This document shows positions 42,792-51,935 of a stretch of 58,628 nt of DNA, in pieces. The translations under genes and the position numbers were made by a program. The notes under the pieces were generated by a model, which saw only the letters and a program-made list of their open reading frames with translations, had not been told where the DNA came from and did not search any database. Location: contig CAIRTM010000120.1 of NCBI GenBank assembly GCA_903881505.1, positions 1 through 58,628 of the forward strand, in the 5' to 3' direction. The stretch is from an uncultured delta proteobacterium (GTDB taxonomy: Bacteria; Desulfobacterota; WTBG01; CAIYCZ01; CAIRTM01). Every line of letters begins with the position of its first letter. Position 1 is the stretch's first letter.

Positions 42792-44519
42792 ATGACTCCT
42801 TTTGCCACCATCAAGCAGTATGTGATTCAAAACCGCTGGTATATCGCTTCCGGGTTTGCCGCACTTGTCATCGTCGATGTACTGCAGCTGCTGGTGCCGC
42901 GGGTGTTTAAGCACGCGGTCGATCAGCTCACGCAGGGAACAGCCACGGCGCAGACGCTTTACAGGGCATTTTTACTGCTGCTGGCTTTTGCCGGAGCAAT
43001 TTGTGCGTTCCGGTTCTGCTGGCGCATCTGCCTGATCGGCACATCGCGCCGCATGGAATTGCATCTGCGCGACCGTCTGTTCTCCCGCCTGATCCGCCTG
43101 CCCATGCCGGTGATCAACGCGCGCAGGGCCGGCGACAGCATGGCCCGCATGACCAATGATCTTGAATCGGTCAGGATGTGCTTCGGCATCGGCATGGTTG
43201 CCCTGTTCGACACGGTGTTCCTGGGTACGTCCGCGCTGGTTTTTTTATGCTTCATCAGCCCGGCCCTGACGATGCTTGCATTGCTGCCCATGCTGCTGAT
43301 CATGCTGATTACCTGGCGGCTGAGCCCGGCGCTGTTCCGCAGGTTTAAGCAGGTGCAGGGTACGTTTTCGGACATGACCGAAAAGGTGCGCGAAACACTG
43401 AGCGCTGTATGGGTTGTCAAGGCCTACAGCATGGAAGGCCACCAGGCCGACTCATTCGGCGCCCTGAGCCGGACCTATATCCGGCAAAACCTTGATCTGG
43501 TCAGGGTGATGGGGGTTTTTTTTCCGCTGATCATGGTGTGCGCCAATCTCAGTATCGCCATACTTCTTGCTGCCGGCGGGCGCATGACGATTGCCGGCTC
43601 GATATCAACCGGCGATTTCGTGGCATTTTCAAGCTATCTGTGGATTCTTACCTGGCCCATGATGGCCCTCGGCTGGGTGGTTAACCTGTATCAGCGCGGC
43701 AGGGCATCGATGCAGCGCATCAATGAACTGCTGGATCTGCCGATAGAGGACCTGGCCGCAGACGACAGCGCGGCGCCCGGCAGTCTTGACATTACCATAC
43801 GCGACCTCAGTTTCGTCTACGCCCCCGGCATGCCCGCGGCGCTGCGCAGCGTTTCGGCGGTGCTGCCGCAGGGGGCGGTAATCGGCATTACCGGAACGAC
43901 CGCCTCCGGAAAAACAACACTGTGCAGTCTGCTGCTGCGCCTCTATGATCCGCCGCCGGGAACCGTGTTCATCGGCGGCCGGGATATCCGGGATATTCCG
44001 CTGCAGAGCCTGCGCCGGTTGTTTTCCTGTGTTCCTCAGGACAGTTTTCTTTTTTCCCAGTCCCTTGCGCGCAATATAGCCTTCGGCTGCGACGGCTGTG
44101 ATGACGAGGTCGAGCGCTGTGCCGCCGATGCGCAGATGCTGCACGACATCCAGAGGCTCAGCCGCGGCTTTGAAACCGTGGTCGGCGAAAAGGGCGTGAC
44201 GCTCTCCGGCGGCCAGCGCCAGCGGGTCTGCATCGCGCGCGCCCTGATTACCGATGCGCCGATCATGATTCTGGATGACGCGGCCTCGTCGCTTGATGCA
44301 GAAACAACACGTTTGCTGACAGCGCGGCTGCGCGAGGTCGGCGGACGGAAGACGATGCTGATTATTTCCAACCGTATCGCGACCATAGAGCATGCCGACA
44401 TGATTCTGGTGCTTGATGACGGCCGCCTGGTCGAAACCGGCACGCATGCGCAGCTGACAGCGCGCGACGGACTGTACCGGCGTCTGTTCCTTAAACAGCA
44501 GCTTGAAGAAGGAACCTAG
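42792..44519 (+). CDS. ABC exporter half-transporter with degenerate catalytic site
   Basis: A 575-residue half-transporter: six membrane helices (about 1-320) then the nucleotide-binding domain. The Walker A motif is GTTASGKTT, the Q-loop region VPQDSF, the signature LSGGQRQRV, and Walker B IMILDDAAS. The catalytic glutamate is therefore replaced by Asp, as in the degenerate site of heterodimeric exporters such as TM287/288 and BmrCD. The start ATG (MTPFATIKQ) is chosen over an upstream GTG. It is paired with the next gene, likely forming a heterodimer. The substrate (drug, lipid or peptide) is unknown. Confidence 0.88.
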   Translation: MTPFATIKQYVIQNRWYIASGFAALVIVDVLQLLVPRVFKHAVDQLTQGTATAQTLYRAFLLLLAFAGAICAFRFCWRICLIGTSRRMELHLRDRLFSRLIRLPMPVINARRAGDSMARMTNDLESVRMCFGIGMVALFDTVFLGTSALVFLCFISPALTMLALLPMLLIMLITWRLSPALFRRFKQVQGTFSDMTEKVRETLSAVWVVKAYSMEGHQADSFGALSRTYIRQNLDLVRVMGVFFPLIMVCANLSIAILLAAGGRMTIAGSISTGDFVAFSSYLWILTWPMMALGWVVNLYQRGRASMQRINELLDLPIEDLAADDSAAPGSLDITIRDLSFVYAPGMPAALRSVSAVLPQGAVIGITGTTASGKTTLCSLLLRLYDPPPGTVFIGGRDIRDIPLQSLRRLFSCVPQDSFLFSQSLARNIAFGCDGCDDEVERCAADAQMLHDIQRLSRGFETVVGEKGVTLSGGQRQRVCIARALITDAPIMILDDAASSLDAETTRLLTARLREVGGRKTMLIISNRIATIEHADMILVLDDGRLVETGTHAQLTARDGLYRRLFLKQQLEEGT

Positions 44520-44595
44520 CATGCTGTTAAAAAACGCACATCTGCCGCGCTGCGCGTGCGCCTGTACCCCGCAGCAGATTGAGAAGCCCGTATAA
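44520..44595. mobile_element. MITE-like element, copy 2 (short, decayed)
   Basis: The left end CATGCTGTTAAAAAACGCAC differs at a few positions from copy 1 (36833) and continues with the same ATCTGCCG. The right end TTGAGAAGCCCGTATAA matches copy 1 at 14 of 17 positions. The middle is deleted. It starts immediately after the TAG stop of the ABC gene and lies in the short gap between the two exporter genes. Confidence 0.55.
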
Positions 44596-44632
44596 GGGAT
44601 TGTTACCACACTGACAGGAAAGAGCAGCGCGC

Positions 44633-46744
44633 ATGCCGCCGTTTGACAGCGTCCATATCGAGGAACACCACCACACGACCGTCGGCTTCGGCCGTCTGCT
44701 CCTCTATTTTCTGCGGTTTTTCAAACCGCGCAGGGCGGTCATCGCTGCAACCCTGGTGCTGGCGGTGGGCGCTACCGCGGCTGAACTGACCCTGCCGCAC
44801 CTGATGCGCACGGGCATTGACCGCTATATCGTACCGGCTGCCATGGCCGTTGACATGGAGCGGCTTCGTCAGCACCCTGACCTGATGGCTGAGCTTGAGG
44901 ACGATCTTATCCGCGTTGACGGGGCCGATGCGGTTTTTTTGGGGCCTTCCGGCCTGCGGCGTGCCGGCAGTTCGCGCGTGCAGCAGCTGCAGGCACTGGG
45001 CGTGTGCGGCCCGGAGAACTACTATATCACCGGGGCGGCGCCGGAAGCCGGACAGGTCGTGCGCTCGCATCCAGGCCTGTTTACCGCCGATGAGCGGACG
45101 GTGGTGATTTCACGTGCGGACATGGCCATGCTCACCGCCTCCGAGCTGCTGCGCCTGCGCCGGGGCGATATCAGCGGAGTGCTGCGCCTGTGCGGCATCT
45201 TTCTGATTGTGCTCTTTGCCGGGTTCGCCCTGAACGCGGCCCAGATTTTCTGGGTTGAACATGCCAGCCAGCATATCATGCATGACGTGCGGCAGACGGT
45301 TTTGCAGCATCTTATAAGCCGTCCGCTGAGCCTGTTTACCGCCAGCCCCGTGGGCCGTCTGGTAACGCGCGCGACCAATGACGTGCAGAACCTGCATGAG
45401 ATGTTCAACGCGCTTTTTGCCGGCATGCTCAAAGATGTGCTCATGATTGCCGGCATCATGGCCGTGCTGCTGATGCTGGACGCGCGGCTGGGGCTTGCCT
45501 GCTGTGCCGTCCTGCCCGTCGTGCTGCTTGCGACCGTGCTTTTTTCCGTTTTTTCGCGCCGCGCGTTTCGCGAGGTCCGCATCAAGATCGCGGCGATCAA
45601 TGCCATGATCCAGGAAAGCATCGCGGGCCTGACGGTTGTGAAGGTGTTTTGCCGCGAGCGCGGGCACGACGCCAGCTTTCGGCAGCTCAATTATGAAAAC
45701 TACAAGGCCAATATGCGCCAGACGACGGTGTTTGCGGTATTCAGCCCCGTTATCGACCTGGCGCAGCTGTGCGTTATGGGCATTATCGTGTGGTACGGCG
45801 GCATGCGGACGCTTGATGGCGCGCTGTCGCTCGGCACCTTCGTGGTTTTCCTGTATTACATGCGCATGTTTTTCCGGCCCATTCAGGACATCGCCGAGAA
45901 GTACAACATCATTCAGTCGGCGTTTGCCTCGCTTGAGCGCCTGTATCTTCTGCTGGAGGACAGCGGACCCGGCGAGCAGTATGCCGGAGACCTGCTGCCG
46001 GACGTGACCGGGGGCTCGATATCCTTTCGCAATGTCTCGTTTGCCTATCATGAGGACGAGCCGGTTTTGCGGAATGTTTCCTTTGACGTTGCCCCGGGCC
46101 AGACCCTTGCAATCGTGGGGGTGACCGGATCGGGCAAAACGACGATTATCAACCTGCTGGAGCGTTTTTATGAGCCGCAGCAGGGATCGATTTTCCTTGA
46201 CGGCATCGATATACGCCGGTTTGACGTGCGGCAGCTGCGCCGCAGGATGGGGCTTGTCCTGCAGGATGTGGCCCTGTTTTCAGGCAGCATCCGGGACAAT
46301 ATTGTGCTGGGCAATCCAGCTGTTTCAGAGCAGCATCTGCAGCAGGCTCTGGCCGTCTCAAATCTTGGCAGGGTTGTGGCCCGGCTGCCGGGCGGCATTG
46401 ATGAGCTGCTGCTGGACGGCGCCAGGATCTTATCGGCCGGCGAGCGCCAGCTTCTGGCGTTCGCCCGGGCGGTTGCCGCCGACCCCCCGGTTCTGGTGCT
46501 TGACGAAGCCACGGCCAATATCGATCCCCTGACGGAAGATTTGATCCGGAAGGCTCTTCAAAACATAACCACGCGGCGTACGGCAATCATTATCGCCCAC
46601 CGGCTTTCCACCATCCGCCATGCTGACAAAATTCTTGTACTTCACCGGGGCGCGGTCTGCGAGCAGGGAACGCATGCTGAGCTGATGGCCCGCAAGGGGC
46701 GGTACTACCGCATGTCGCAGCTGCAGTACCTGTCGGGCAGCTGA
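44633..46744 (+). CDS. ABC exporter half-transporter with large periplasmic insert
   Basis: A 703-residue half-transporter. The membrane domain has an insert of about 110 residues between the first two helices (about 60-170), probably a periplasmic domain. The nucleotide-binding domain has Walker A GVTGSGKTT, LQDVALFSG, signature LSAGERQLLAFARA and a complete Walker B with glutamate, VLVLDEATANID. It supplies the active site missing in the preceding half-transporter, so the two probably form one exporter with one consensus and one degenerate ATP site. AGGAAAGAG lies upstream of the ATG. Confidence 0.88.
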   Translation: MPPFDSVHIEEHHHTTVGFGRLLLYFLRFFKPRRAVIAATLVLAVGATAAELTLPHLMRTGIDRYIVPAAMAVDMERLRQHPDLMAELEDDLIRVDGADAVFLGPSGLRRAGSSRVQQLQALGVCGPENYYITGAAPEAGQVVRSHPGLFTADERTVVISRADMAMLTASELLRLRRGDISGVLRLCGIFLIVLFAGFALNAAQIFWVEHASQHIMHDVRQTVLQHLISRPLSLFTASPVGRLVTRATNDVQNLHEMFNALFAGMLKDVLMIAGIMAVLLMLDARLGLACCAVLPVVLLATVLFSVFSRRAFREVRIKIAAINAMIQESIAGLTVVKVFCRERGHDASFRQLNYENYKANMRQTTVFAVFSPVIDLAQLCVMGIIVWYGGMRTLDGALSLGTFVVFLYYMRMFFRPIQDIAEKYNIIQSAFASLERLYLLLEDSGPGEQYAGDLLPDVTGGSISFRNVSFAYHEDEPVLRNVSFDVAPGQTLAIVGVTGSGKTTIINLLERFYEPQQGSIFLDGIDIRRFDVRQLRRRMGLVLQDVALFSGSIRDNIVLGNPAVSEQHLQQALAVSNLGRVVARLPGGIDELLLDGARILSAGERQLLAFARAVAADPPVLVLDEATANIDPLTEDLIRKALQNITTRRTAIIIAHRLSTIRHADKILVLHRGAVCEQGTHAELMARKGRYYRMSQLQYLSGS

Positions 46745-46827
46745 AAAACCGGGACTGATACAGGGCCTTCGTTAAAGCCCGATTGCGATGATCGCCCCGG
46801 CTGCCGCCACAGCGGGCACACCGTCGC

Positions 46828-46856
46828 TTGCCCCTGCCGGCAGCGCATGGTATAAC
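46828..46856 (+). promoter_or_regulatory. Sigma70-type promoter
   Basis: -35 TTGCCC (46828-46833) and -10 TATAAC (46851-46856), spacer 17 bp. It would start a transcript near 46863, just before a mini-ORF with its own Shine-Dalgarno sequence. Confidence 0.5.
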
Positions 46857-46886
46857 TAAGCACTATACGCATGCCAGGGGAGCAGT

Positions 46887-46946
46887 ATGGCGATCTATCC
46901 GGATTGCGGGAACAGGTTTGATCCGTCCAAAGCAGTAGCATTGTAA
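46887..46946 (+). CDS. Mini-ORF or truncated zinc-ribbon remnant (19 residues)
   Basis: The frame reads MAIYPDCGNRFDPSKAVAL and stops. GGGGAG lies about 5 bp upstream and a promoter about 25 bp further. The start resembles the first knuckle of zinc-ribbon proteins (MxICPxCGxxF), with the first Cys lost, so it may be a gene remnant or a leader peptide for the Kelch gene. Evidence is weak. Confidence 0.25.
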   Translation: MAIYPDCGNRFDPSKAVAL

Positions 46947-47211
46947 ACGGTCCTTCCCATGCCCGTAAATGTTTTTTATTGTTTTTTATAAAAATGAGAT
47001 AACGCAAGATATTCCGAACCCTTAATCTTGATATTATTTTGAAAAATTGGCGAGCGTATTTAAGAAAAATATTTTTCAACCGATGATTAAAACTGTTACA
47101 GGAGTCGGCTGCAGCCGCTCGGTTGTTGATTTCGAGACGGCCGGGCAGCCGCTAAAATAGAAATCATCCGGTAATCCGGCATCTTAACCGATTGCATAAA
47201 GGGGACCTGCA

Positions 47212-49521
47212 ATGGTGAGCACACACAAGACCATGCTGCACACTGCGGCAAGCGCCATAGTTCTTATGGCATGTTTATTGATGCCCTGCACATGTCCGGC
47301 ACAATCCGTGATGTGGACCTGGATGAGCGGATCTGACCGGATAGATGAGGCCGGCGTCTACGGCACCCAGGGTGTCCCGGATGCTGCCAACGCGCCCGGG
47401 GCACGGTATGACAGCAGTTCATGGACTGACGCTTCCGGCGATCTGTGGCTGTTTGGGGGCGAAGCCCCCGGATGGGGCCTCCTCAACGACTTGTGGCGCT
47501 ATGATACTGTTACAGGCGAGTGGACCTGGATGAGCGGATCCAGCCTGACAGATCAGTTTGGCGTCTACGGCACCCGGGGTGTCCCGGATGCTGCCAACGT
47601 GCCCGGAGCCCGTGCAGGAGCCGTTTCCTGGATAGACAGCTCCGGAGACCTGTGGCTGTTTGGGGGGAGAGGTTTTGATCGCGATGGGCAATATGACTGG
47701 CTGAACGACCTGTGGCGCTATGATACCGCAGCAAATCAGTGGGCCTGGGAGGACGGGCTGCCCTTTATTGATTTAGTGTATGAGAAAGGCTTCCATAATG
47801 ACAAGGGGTATCCGCGGCCCGACGTCTGGCCCGGGGCGCGTGAGGGGGCCATTTCGTGGATAGACAGCTTCGGTTTTATGTGGCTGTTTGGCGGGTACGG
47901 CTACCAGGATATTGTTTATTTCGACTATCGCGAGGAAGACGGCACATACTGTTGGGACAGAGACCCCGGTTCGTGCCCGAAACCCGGCGCTTTGAATGAT
48001 TTGTGGGTCTATAACAAAGCCACACATGAGTGGGCCTGGGTAAGCGGCTCGTCAGACAGGAATAAACTGGGCTCCTATGGCGCAATGGGCGCCCCGGCTT
48101 TCGGTAACATGCCCGGGGCGCGCTGGGGCTCCATTCCCTGGATAGACGAAGACAACAACCTGTGGCTGTTCGGGGGGGCAGGCAAAGACAACCAGGTCAG
48201 TGACGACTACTTCATTCGCATGAACGACTTGTGGAATTATAATCCTGTTACAAAGATGTGGACATGGGTAAGCGGCTCAGCAACAGGTGACACGGTAGGC
48301 GTTTATGATGAAAGCAACGGCGATCTTGTTCCCGGATGCCGTGAAGAGAGCATTTCCTGGATAGACAACGCCGGCAAGCTGTGGCTGTTCGGGGGCTTCG
48401 GTCTGGCCAGCACATACTCTCCCATCGGCGGCCTTCTCAATGACTTGTGGTCTTTTGACAATGCAACAAAACAATGGGACTGGGTAAGCGGTTCAGACGA
48501 AATCTCGACTCCAGGCGGCACCATCATCGCCGGTATTTACGGTACCAGGGGGGTTCCGGATGAAGCTAACGTTCCCGGTGCGCGTGAAGGCACTGTCTCC
48601 TGGATAGACAGCCTGGGCACCCTCTGGCTGTTCGGGGGGGGGGATGGTTTCGACGGCTACGGAGACTATGGCTATCTGAATGATCTGTGGCGCTTTGGAA
48701 CTATTGCCTGCGTGTCAGATGCGGAGTGCGATGACGGCCTGTTCTGCAACGGTGATGAAACCTGTACGGGTGGAGCATGTGTTGAAGGCACAGCGCCCTG
48801 CAGCGGCGATACGCCTGTCTGCGATGAGGACCTTGACCTGTGCGTGGCATGCAGCTCCGACGACGACTGCGGCGGCGATACCCCGTTCTGCGACACGGCG
48901 CAGAATCTCTGCGTTGCATGCCTGGCGGACGGCGACTGCGATGACTCCCTGTTCTGTAACGGAGCCGAGACATGCACGGATGGAGCATGCGGCGAGGGCA
49001 CAGATCCCTGCCAGGGAGCAACGCCGGTCTGTGATGAAGCACAGGATATTTGCACGCCGCCTGAATGCACAGTTGACGGCGACTGTGATGACGGCTTGTT
49101 TTGCAACGGCCCTGAGACCTGTTCGGATGGCAGCTGTGCGGACGGAGCGGCCCCCTGCGGAGGCGATACGCCGATCTGTGATGAAGCAGACGACACATGC
49201 GTTACGGGTTGTCTTACCGACGATGACTGCGGTGATGCGTATACATGCCAGGCAAACGTGTGTGTCCCGAAATGCAATCTGCTGATCAAGTATAAACAAT
49301 TGGTCTCTGCCAAGCTGACCAAGGATAAAAAAGTTACGTTTAAAATCACCACCGGGGCGTTCGGCCCGGTTGACATGGGGCCGGATATCAGGATACTGGA
49401 AGTAAAGCCCAACACGAAAAAGGGAACGGTGAAGGTTAAGACGATCGTTCCTGCCGGGCTCGCGCCGCAGACCATTCCTGTCTGGGTGGGCGACTGCTTC
49501 GGGCAGATCGTTATCCAATAG
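47212..49521 (+). CDS. Secreted Kelch-repeat protein with Cys-rich C-terminal repeats
   Basis: A 769-residue exported protein. A signal peptide (about 1-30, ending CPAQS) is followed by six Kelch-like units of 65-90 residues. Each has L-N-D-L-W-x-Y/F, W-x-W-x-S-G-S, P-G-A/C-R-x-x-x-x-x-W and L-W-L-F-G-G, consistent with a six-bladed beta-propeller (galactose-oxidase type). Residues about 500-690 hold Cys-rich repeats, three long (C-D-D-x-L-F-C-N-G-x-E-T-C) and two short, with about 40 cysteines. The last 75 residues form a separate beta-rich domain ending V-G-D-C-F-G-Q-I-V-I-Q. Probably an extracellular adhesion or binding protein and a candidate type II secretion substrate. Strong terminator downstream. 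Confidence 0.8.
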   Translation: MVSTHKTMLHTAASAIVLMACLLMPCTCPAQSVMWTWMSGSDRIDEAGVYGTQGVPDAANAPGARYDSSSWTDASGDLWLFGGEAPGWGLLNDLWRYDTVTGEWTWMSGSSLTDQFGVYGTRGVPDAANVPGARAGAVSWIDSSGDLWLFGGRGFDRDGQYDWLNDLWRYDTAANQWAWEDGLPFIDLVYEKGFHNDKGYPRPDVWPGAREGAISWIDSFGFMWLFGGYGYQDIVYFDYREEDGTYCWDRDPGSCPKPGALNDLWVYNKATHEWAWVSGSSDRNKLGSYGAMGAPAFGNMPGARWGSIPWIDEDNNLWLFGGAGKDNQVSDDYFIRMNDLWNYNPVTKMWTWVSGSATGDTVGVYDESNGDLVPGCREESISWIDNAGKLWLFGGFGLASTYSPIGGLLNDLWSFDNATKQWDWVSGSDEISTPGGTIIAGIYGTRGVPDEANVPGAREGTVSWIDSLGTLWLFGGGDGFDGYGDYGYLNDLWRFGTIACVSDAECDDGLFCNGDETCTGGACVEGTAPCSGDTPVCDEDLDLCVACSSDDDCGGDTPFCDTAQNLCVACLADGDCDDSLFCNGAETCTDGACGEGTDPCQGATPVCDEAQDICTPPECTVDGDCDDGLFCNGPETCSDGSCADGAAPCGGDTPICDEADDTCVTGCLTDDDCGDAYTCQANVCVPKCNLLIKYKQLVSAKLTKDKKVTFKITTGAFGPVDMGPDIRILEVKPNTKKGTVKVKTIVPAGLAPQTIPVWVGDCFGQIVIQ

Positions 49522-49554
49522 CGCTTGATTTGACACCGGGAACAGCATGGCAAA

Positions 49555-49586
49555 GGCGGGGCCTGAAGAGGCCCTGCCTTTTTTTT
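49555..49586 (+). terminator. Rho-independent terminator of the Kelch gene
   Basis: Stem GGCGGGGCCT/AGGCCCTGCC (one G-T pair) with GAAG loop, followed by eight T residues, about 34 bp after the stop codon. Confidence 0.88.
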
Positions 49587-49951
49587 GGCAGGTGAGCATC
49601 GATACAAAGTCGAAAAATCGGCCGCGGAAACCACGGCGCCGATACGGTTGCGGCAGACCTGTCACACGGTGCCGGAATGTCTGCATGCCCGGCTTGCGGG
49701 CCCTTCACGTGCCGAATATCCTGCCCTGAAAAAAGTAAAAACTTTTTATTGGATGACGGCGGCTATAATGGTATATAAAGACCCTGCTGCCGAAAACCAT
49801 GGCGCGCAGAACACATGGGCTTTGCCAGAGCATTGAAGGAAAAAGCCCCTCGCGCCGGATTGCGGGGGCGGGAGCTCCATTTTGAAAACGCGCACGCGGT
49901 AGTTCTGCACGCCTGGCGTGAGGCGATTACATCATTACATCAGGAGGAGAT
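49587..49951. other. Intergenic region upstream of the Liv operon
   Basis: Holds a candidate promoter at 49749-49777 and an overlapping TATAAT (49764-49769). No gene is seen. Confidence 0.4.
49749..49777 (+). promoter_or_regulatory. Candidate promoter of the Liv/PaaK-like operon
   Basis: -35 TTGGAT (49749-49754) and -10 TATATA (49772-49777), spacer 17 bp, about 175 bp before livK. Confidence 0.4.
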
Positions 49952-51076
49952 ATGAAAAAAACAGTATGTGCAATTATTATCGCGGCTTTTTCGGTGTGTG
50001 TATGGCTGCAAAACGCAGGGGCTGAGGACATCAAGATCGGATCAATTTTACGGCTTTCACAGGGCGCATCGGATGGACTGCCCGCACGGCGCGGTGTTGA
50101 GATTGCCGTCAAGGAGATCAACGCCAAAGGCGGAATCGGCGGCAGGAAGGTGGAGGTCATTTTCGAGGACAGCAAGGACACTGATCAGGCTGCGGTTGCC
50201 GCATTCCAGAAGCTTGTTTCAATGGACGGGGTCAAGGTTGTCATCGGTCCCATGAAAAGCAGCGAAGTGCTTGCGGTTGCGCCGATTGCCATGCGCGAAA
50301 AGATCGTTGTCATCACTCCGAACGGAACCTCGCCCAAAATATCCGAAGCCGGTGAATACGTCTATCGCGGCTGCTCCCGCATCGACAAGCAGGCCGAGGC
50401 GCTCACCCAGTTTGCCAAAGACCCCATGAAGGCAACCGGGGTTGCAATCCTGTACAGCAATGAGCCCTACGGCAAGGGATGCAATGACCTTTTTACAAAG
50501 CAGTTCACGGCCCTGGGCATTCCGGTTGTCGCTGTCGAGAGCTTCATGGTCGGCGACAGGGACTTTTCAGCCCAGATCACCAAGCTCAAGCAGAGCACGT
50601 TTGACCTTCTGTTCATCCCGGGCTATCTGCAGGAAACCGCGCCTGCCATCGCCCAGGCGCGCAAAATGGGCATTGTTGCCGAGTCGATGGGCGTGTACGG
50701 CGACATGGCTCCCAAGTATATCGAGCTTGCCGGCAAGGCTGCTGAAGGCCACATAAACGCAAGCGAATATGACGAGGACTACGCAACCGGGAAAAACAAA
50801 AAGTTCAAAGATGCCTACTACAGCATCGTAAAGGCCGACGCCAATGAGCCCAACAACATCATGTTCGCCGCCCTGACCTACGATGCGATGGGCCTTGTGG
50901 CCGAGGCGATCGCCGCGAAGGGAAATTCGCCTGACGGCATCAGGAGCTATCTTGACAGCGTGAAGGATTTTGACGGCGTGACCGGAAAGCTCAGCTTTGA
51001 CGCCAACGGAGACGTGGTCAAGCAGGGCGTCTACATTTTCAAGGTGCAGGACGGAAAATACGTAAAGGTCAAATGA
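49952..51076 (+). CDS. livK: Branched-chain-type ABC transporter substrate-binding protein
   Basis: A 374-residue periplasmic protein. Signal peptide (1-25, ending NAGA), then EDIKIGSILRLSQGASDG and VEIAVKEINAKGGIGGRKVEVIFEDSKDTDQ, the typical start of type I (LivJ/LivK-like) binding proteins. The two-lobed fold continues to the end. Ligands of this family include branched-chain amino acids, amides, urea and aromatic acids; the PaaK-like gene in the operon hints at an aromatic or organic acid (inference). The ATG follows AGGAGG closely. First gene of livK-H-M-F-G plus the PaaK-like gene. Confidence 0.9.
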   Translation: MKKTVCAIIIAAFSVCVWLQNAGAEDIKIGSILRLSQGASDGLPARRGVEIAVKEINAKGGIGGRKVEVIFEDSKDTDQAAVAAFQKLVSMDGVKVVIGPMKSSEVLAVAPIAMREKIVVITPNGTSPKISEAGEYVYRGCSRIDKQAEALTQFAKDPMKATGVAILYSNEPYGKGCNDLFTKQFTALGIPVVAVESFMVGDRDFSAQITKLKQSTFDLLFIPGYLQETAPAIAQARKMGIVAESMGVYGDMAPKYIELAGKAAEGHINASEYDEDYATGKNKKFKDAYYSIVKADANEPNNIMFAALTYDAMGLVAEAIAAKGNSPDGIRSYLDSVKDFDGVTGKLSFDANGDVVKQGVYIFKVQDGKYVKVK

Positions 51077-51077
51077 T

Positions 51078-51935
51078 GTGTTTTTTCAGCAACTGGTAAA
51101 CGGACTTGTCTCGGGCTGCGTATACGCGCTGATCGCTCTCGGCTATACCATGATTTTCGGCATCCTGGGCATTGTTAATTTCGCCCAGGGTGAGATATAC
51201 ATGTTCGGGGCGTTCGGCGCCGTGACCGTGTATGCGGCAACAGGGAGCCTTGCCCTGGCAATCCTGGCGGGGCTGGGCGCGGCGTGCCTCGTCGGCGTAC
51301 TGCTTGAGCGCTTTGCGTTCAGGCCGCTCCGGGGCACCCATCCGCTTGTCCCGCTCATCAGCGCAATCGGCGCGTCCATACTGCTGAGCTCGCTTGCCCG
51401 GTTTTTTTTCGGGCCCGAGGACCGGCCCTTTCCGCATGAATTTTCCGCGGCAACCTACACGGTTTTTTCCGCGCACATAACCGGCATGCAGCTCACCATC
51501 ATGGGAATTTCGGCGGCTCTCATGACCGCTCTCTGGCTTTTTCTCACGATGTCCCGGCATGGCAAGGCGATACAGGCCGTGGCCATGGACAGCGATGCGG
51601 CCAGGCTCTCGGGCATTAATGTCAACAGGGCCTATGTCGCAACATTCCTCAGCGGTTCGGCCCTCAGCGGTGTTGCGGGCATGCTCATGGCGGTCTATTA
51701 TAACGCCACATCGCCGACCATGGGACTGCTGCCCGGACTCAAGGCATTCTCCGCGGCAATACTCGGAGGCGTCGGGTCGATACCCGGCGCGATTATCGGC
51801 GGCCTGGTGCTCGGCGTGGCCGAGAACCTCGGCGCCGCCTACCTGTCATCAAACTTCAAGGATGCATTCGCATTCATAGCGCTTGTGCTGGTGCTTATCA
51901 TCCGGCCGCGCGGCATCATGGGGCAGCGGAAATGA
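51078..51935 (+). CDS. livH: Liv-type ABC transporter permease LivH
   Basis: A 285-residue inner-membrane permease with about eight helices. It starts FFQQLVNGLVSGCVYALIALGYTMIFGILGIVN, the LivH hallmark, and contains the cytoplasmic coupling region DSDAARLSGINVNRA and FSAAILGGVGSIPGAIIGG. The start codon is GTG, one base after the livK stop. The next gene overlaps by 4 bp. Confidence 0.92.
   Translation: MFFQQLVNGLVSGCVYALIALGYTMIFGILGIVNFAQGEIYMFGAFGAVTVYAATGSLALAILAGLGAACLVGVLLERFAFRPLRGTHPLVPLISAIGASILLSSLARFFFGPEDRPFPHEFSAATYTVFSAHITGMQLTIMGISAALMTALWLFLTMSRHGKAIQAVAMDSDAARLSGINVNRAYVATFLSGSALSGVAGMLMAVYYNATSPTMGLLPGLKAFSAAILGGVGSIPGAIIGGLVLGVAENLGAAYLSSNFKDAFAFIALVLVLIIRPRGIMGQRK

Larger units (their letters stand above)
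46745..47211. other. Intergenic region with a promoter and a mini-ORF
   Basis: Contains the promoter at 46828-46856 and the 19-codon frame at 46887-46946, then a very A+T-rich stretch (46965-47090) likely to carry the promoter of the Kelch gene. No larger gene is seen. Confidence 0.45.

Noticed and set aside
45110-46051. Minus-strand frame of 313 codons
   Set aside because: Shadow of the ABC exporter gene; its composition is typical of an antisense frame.
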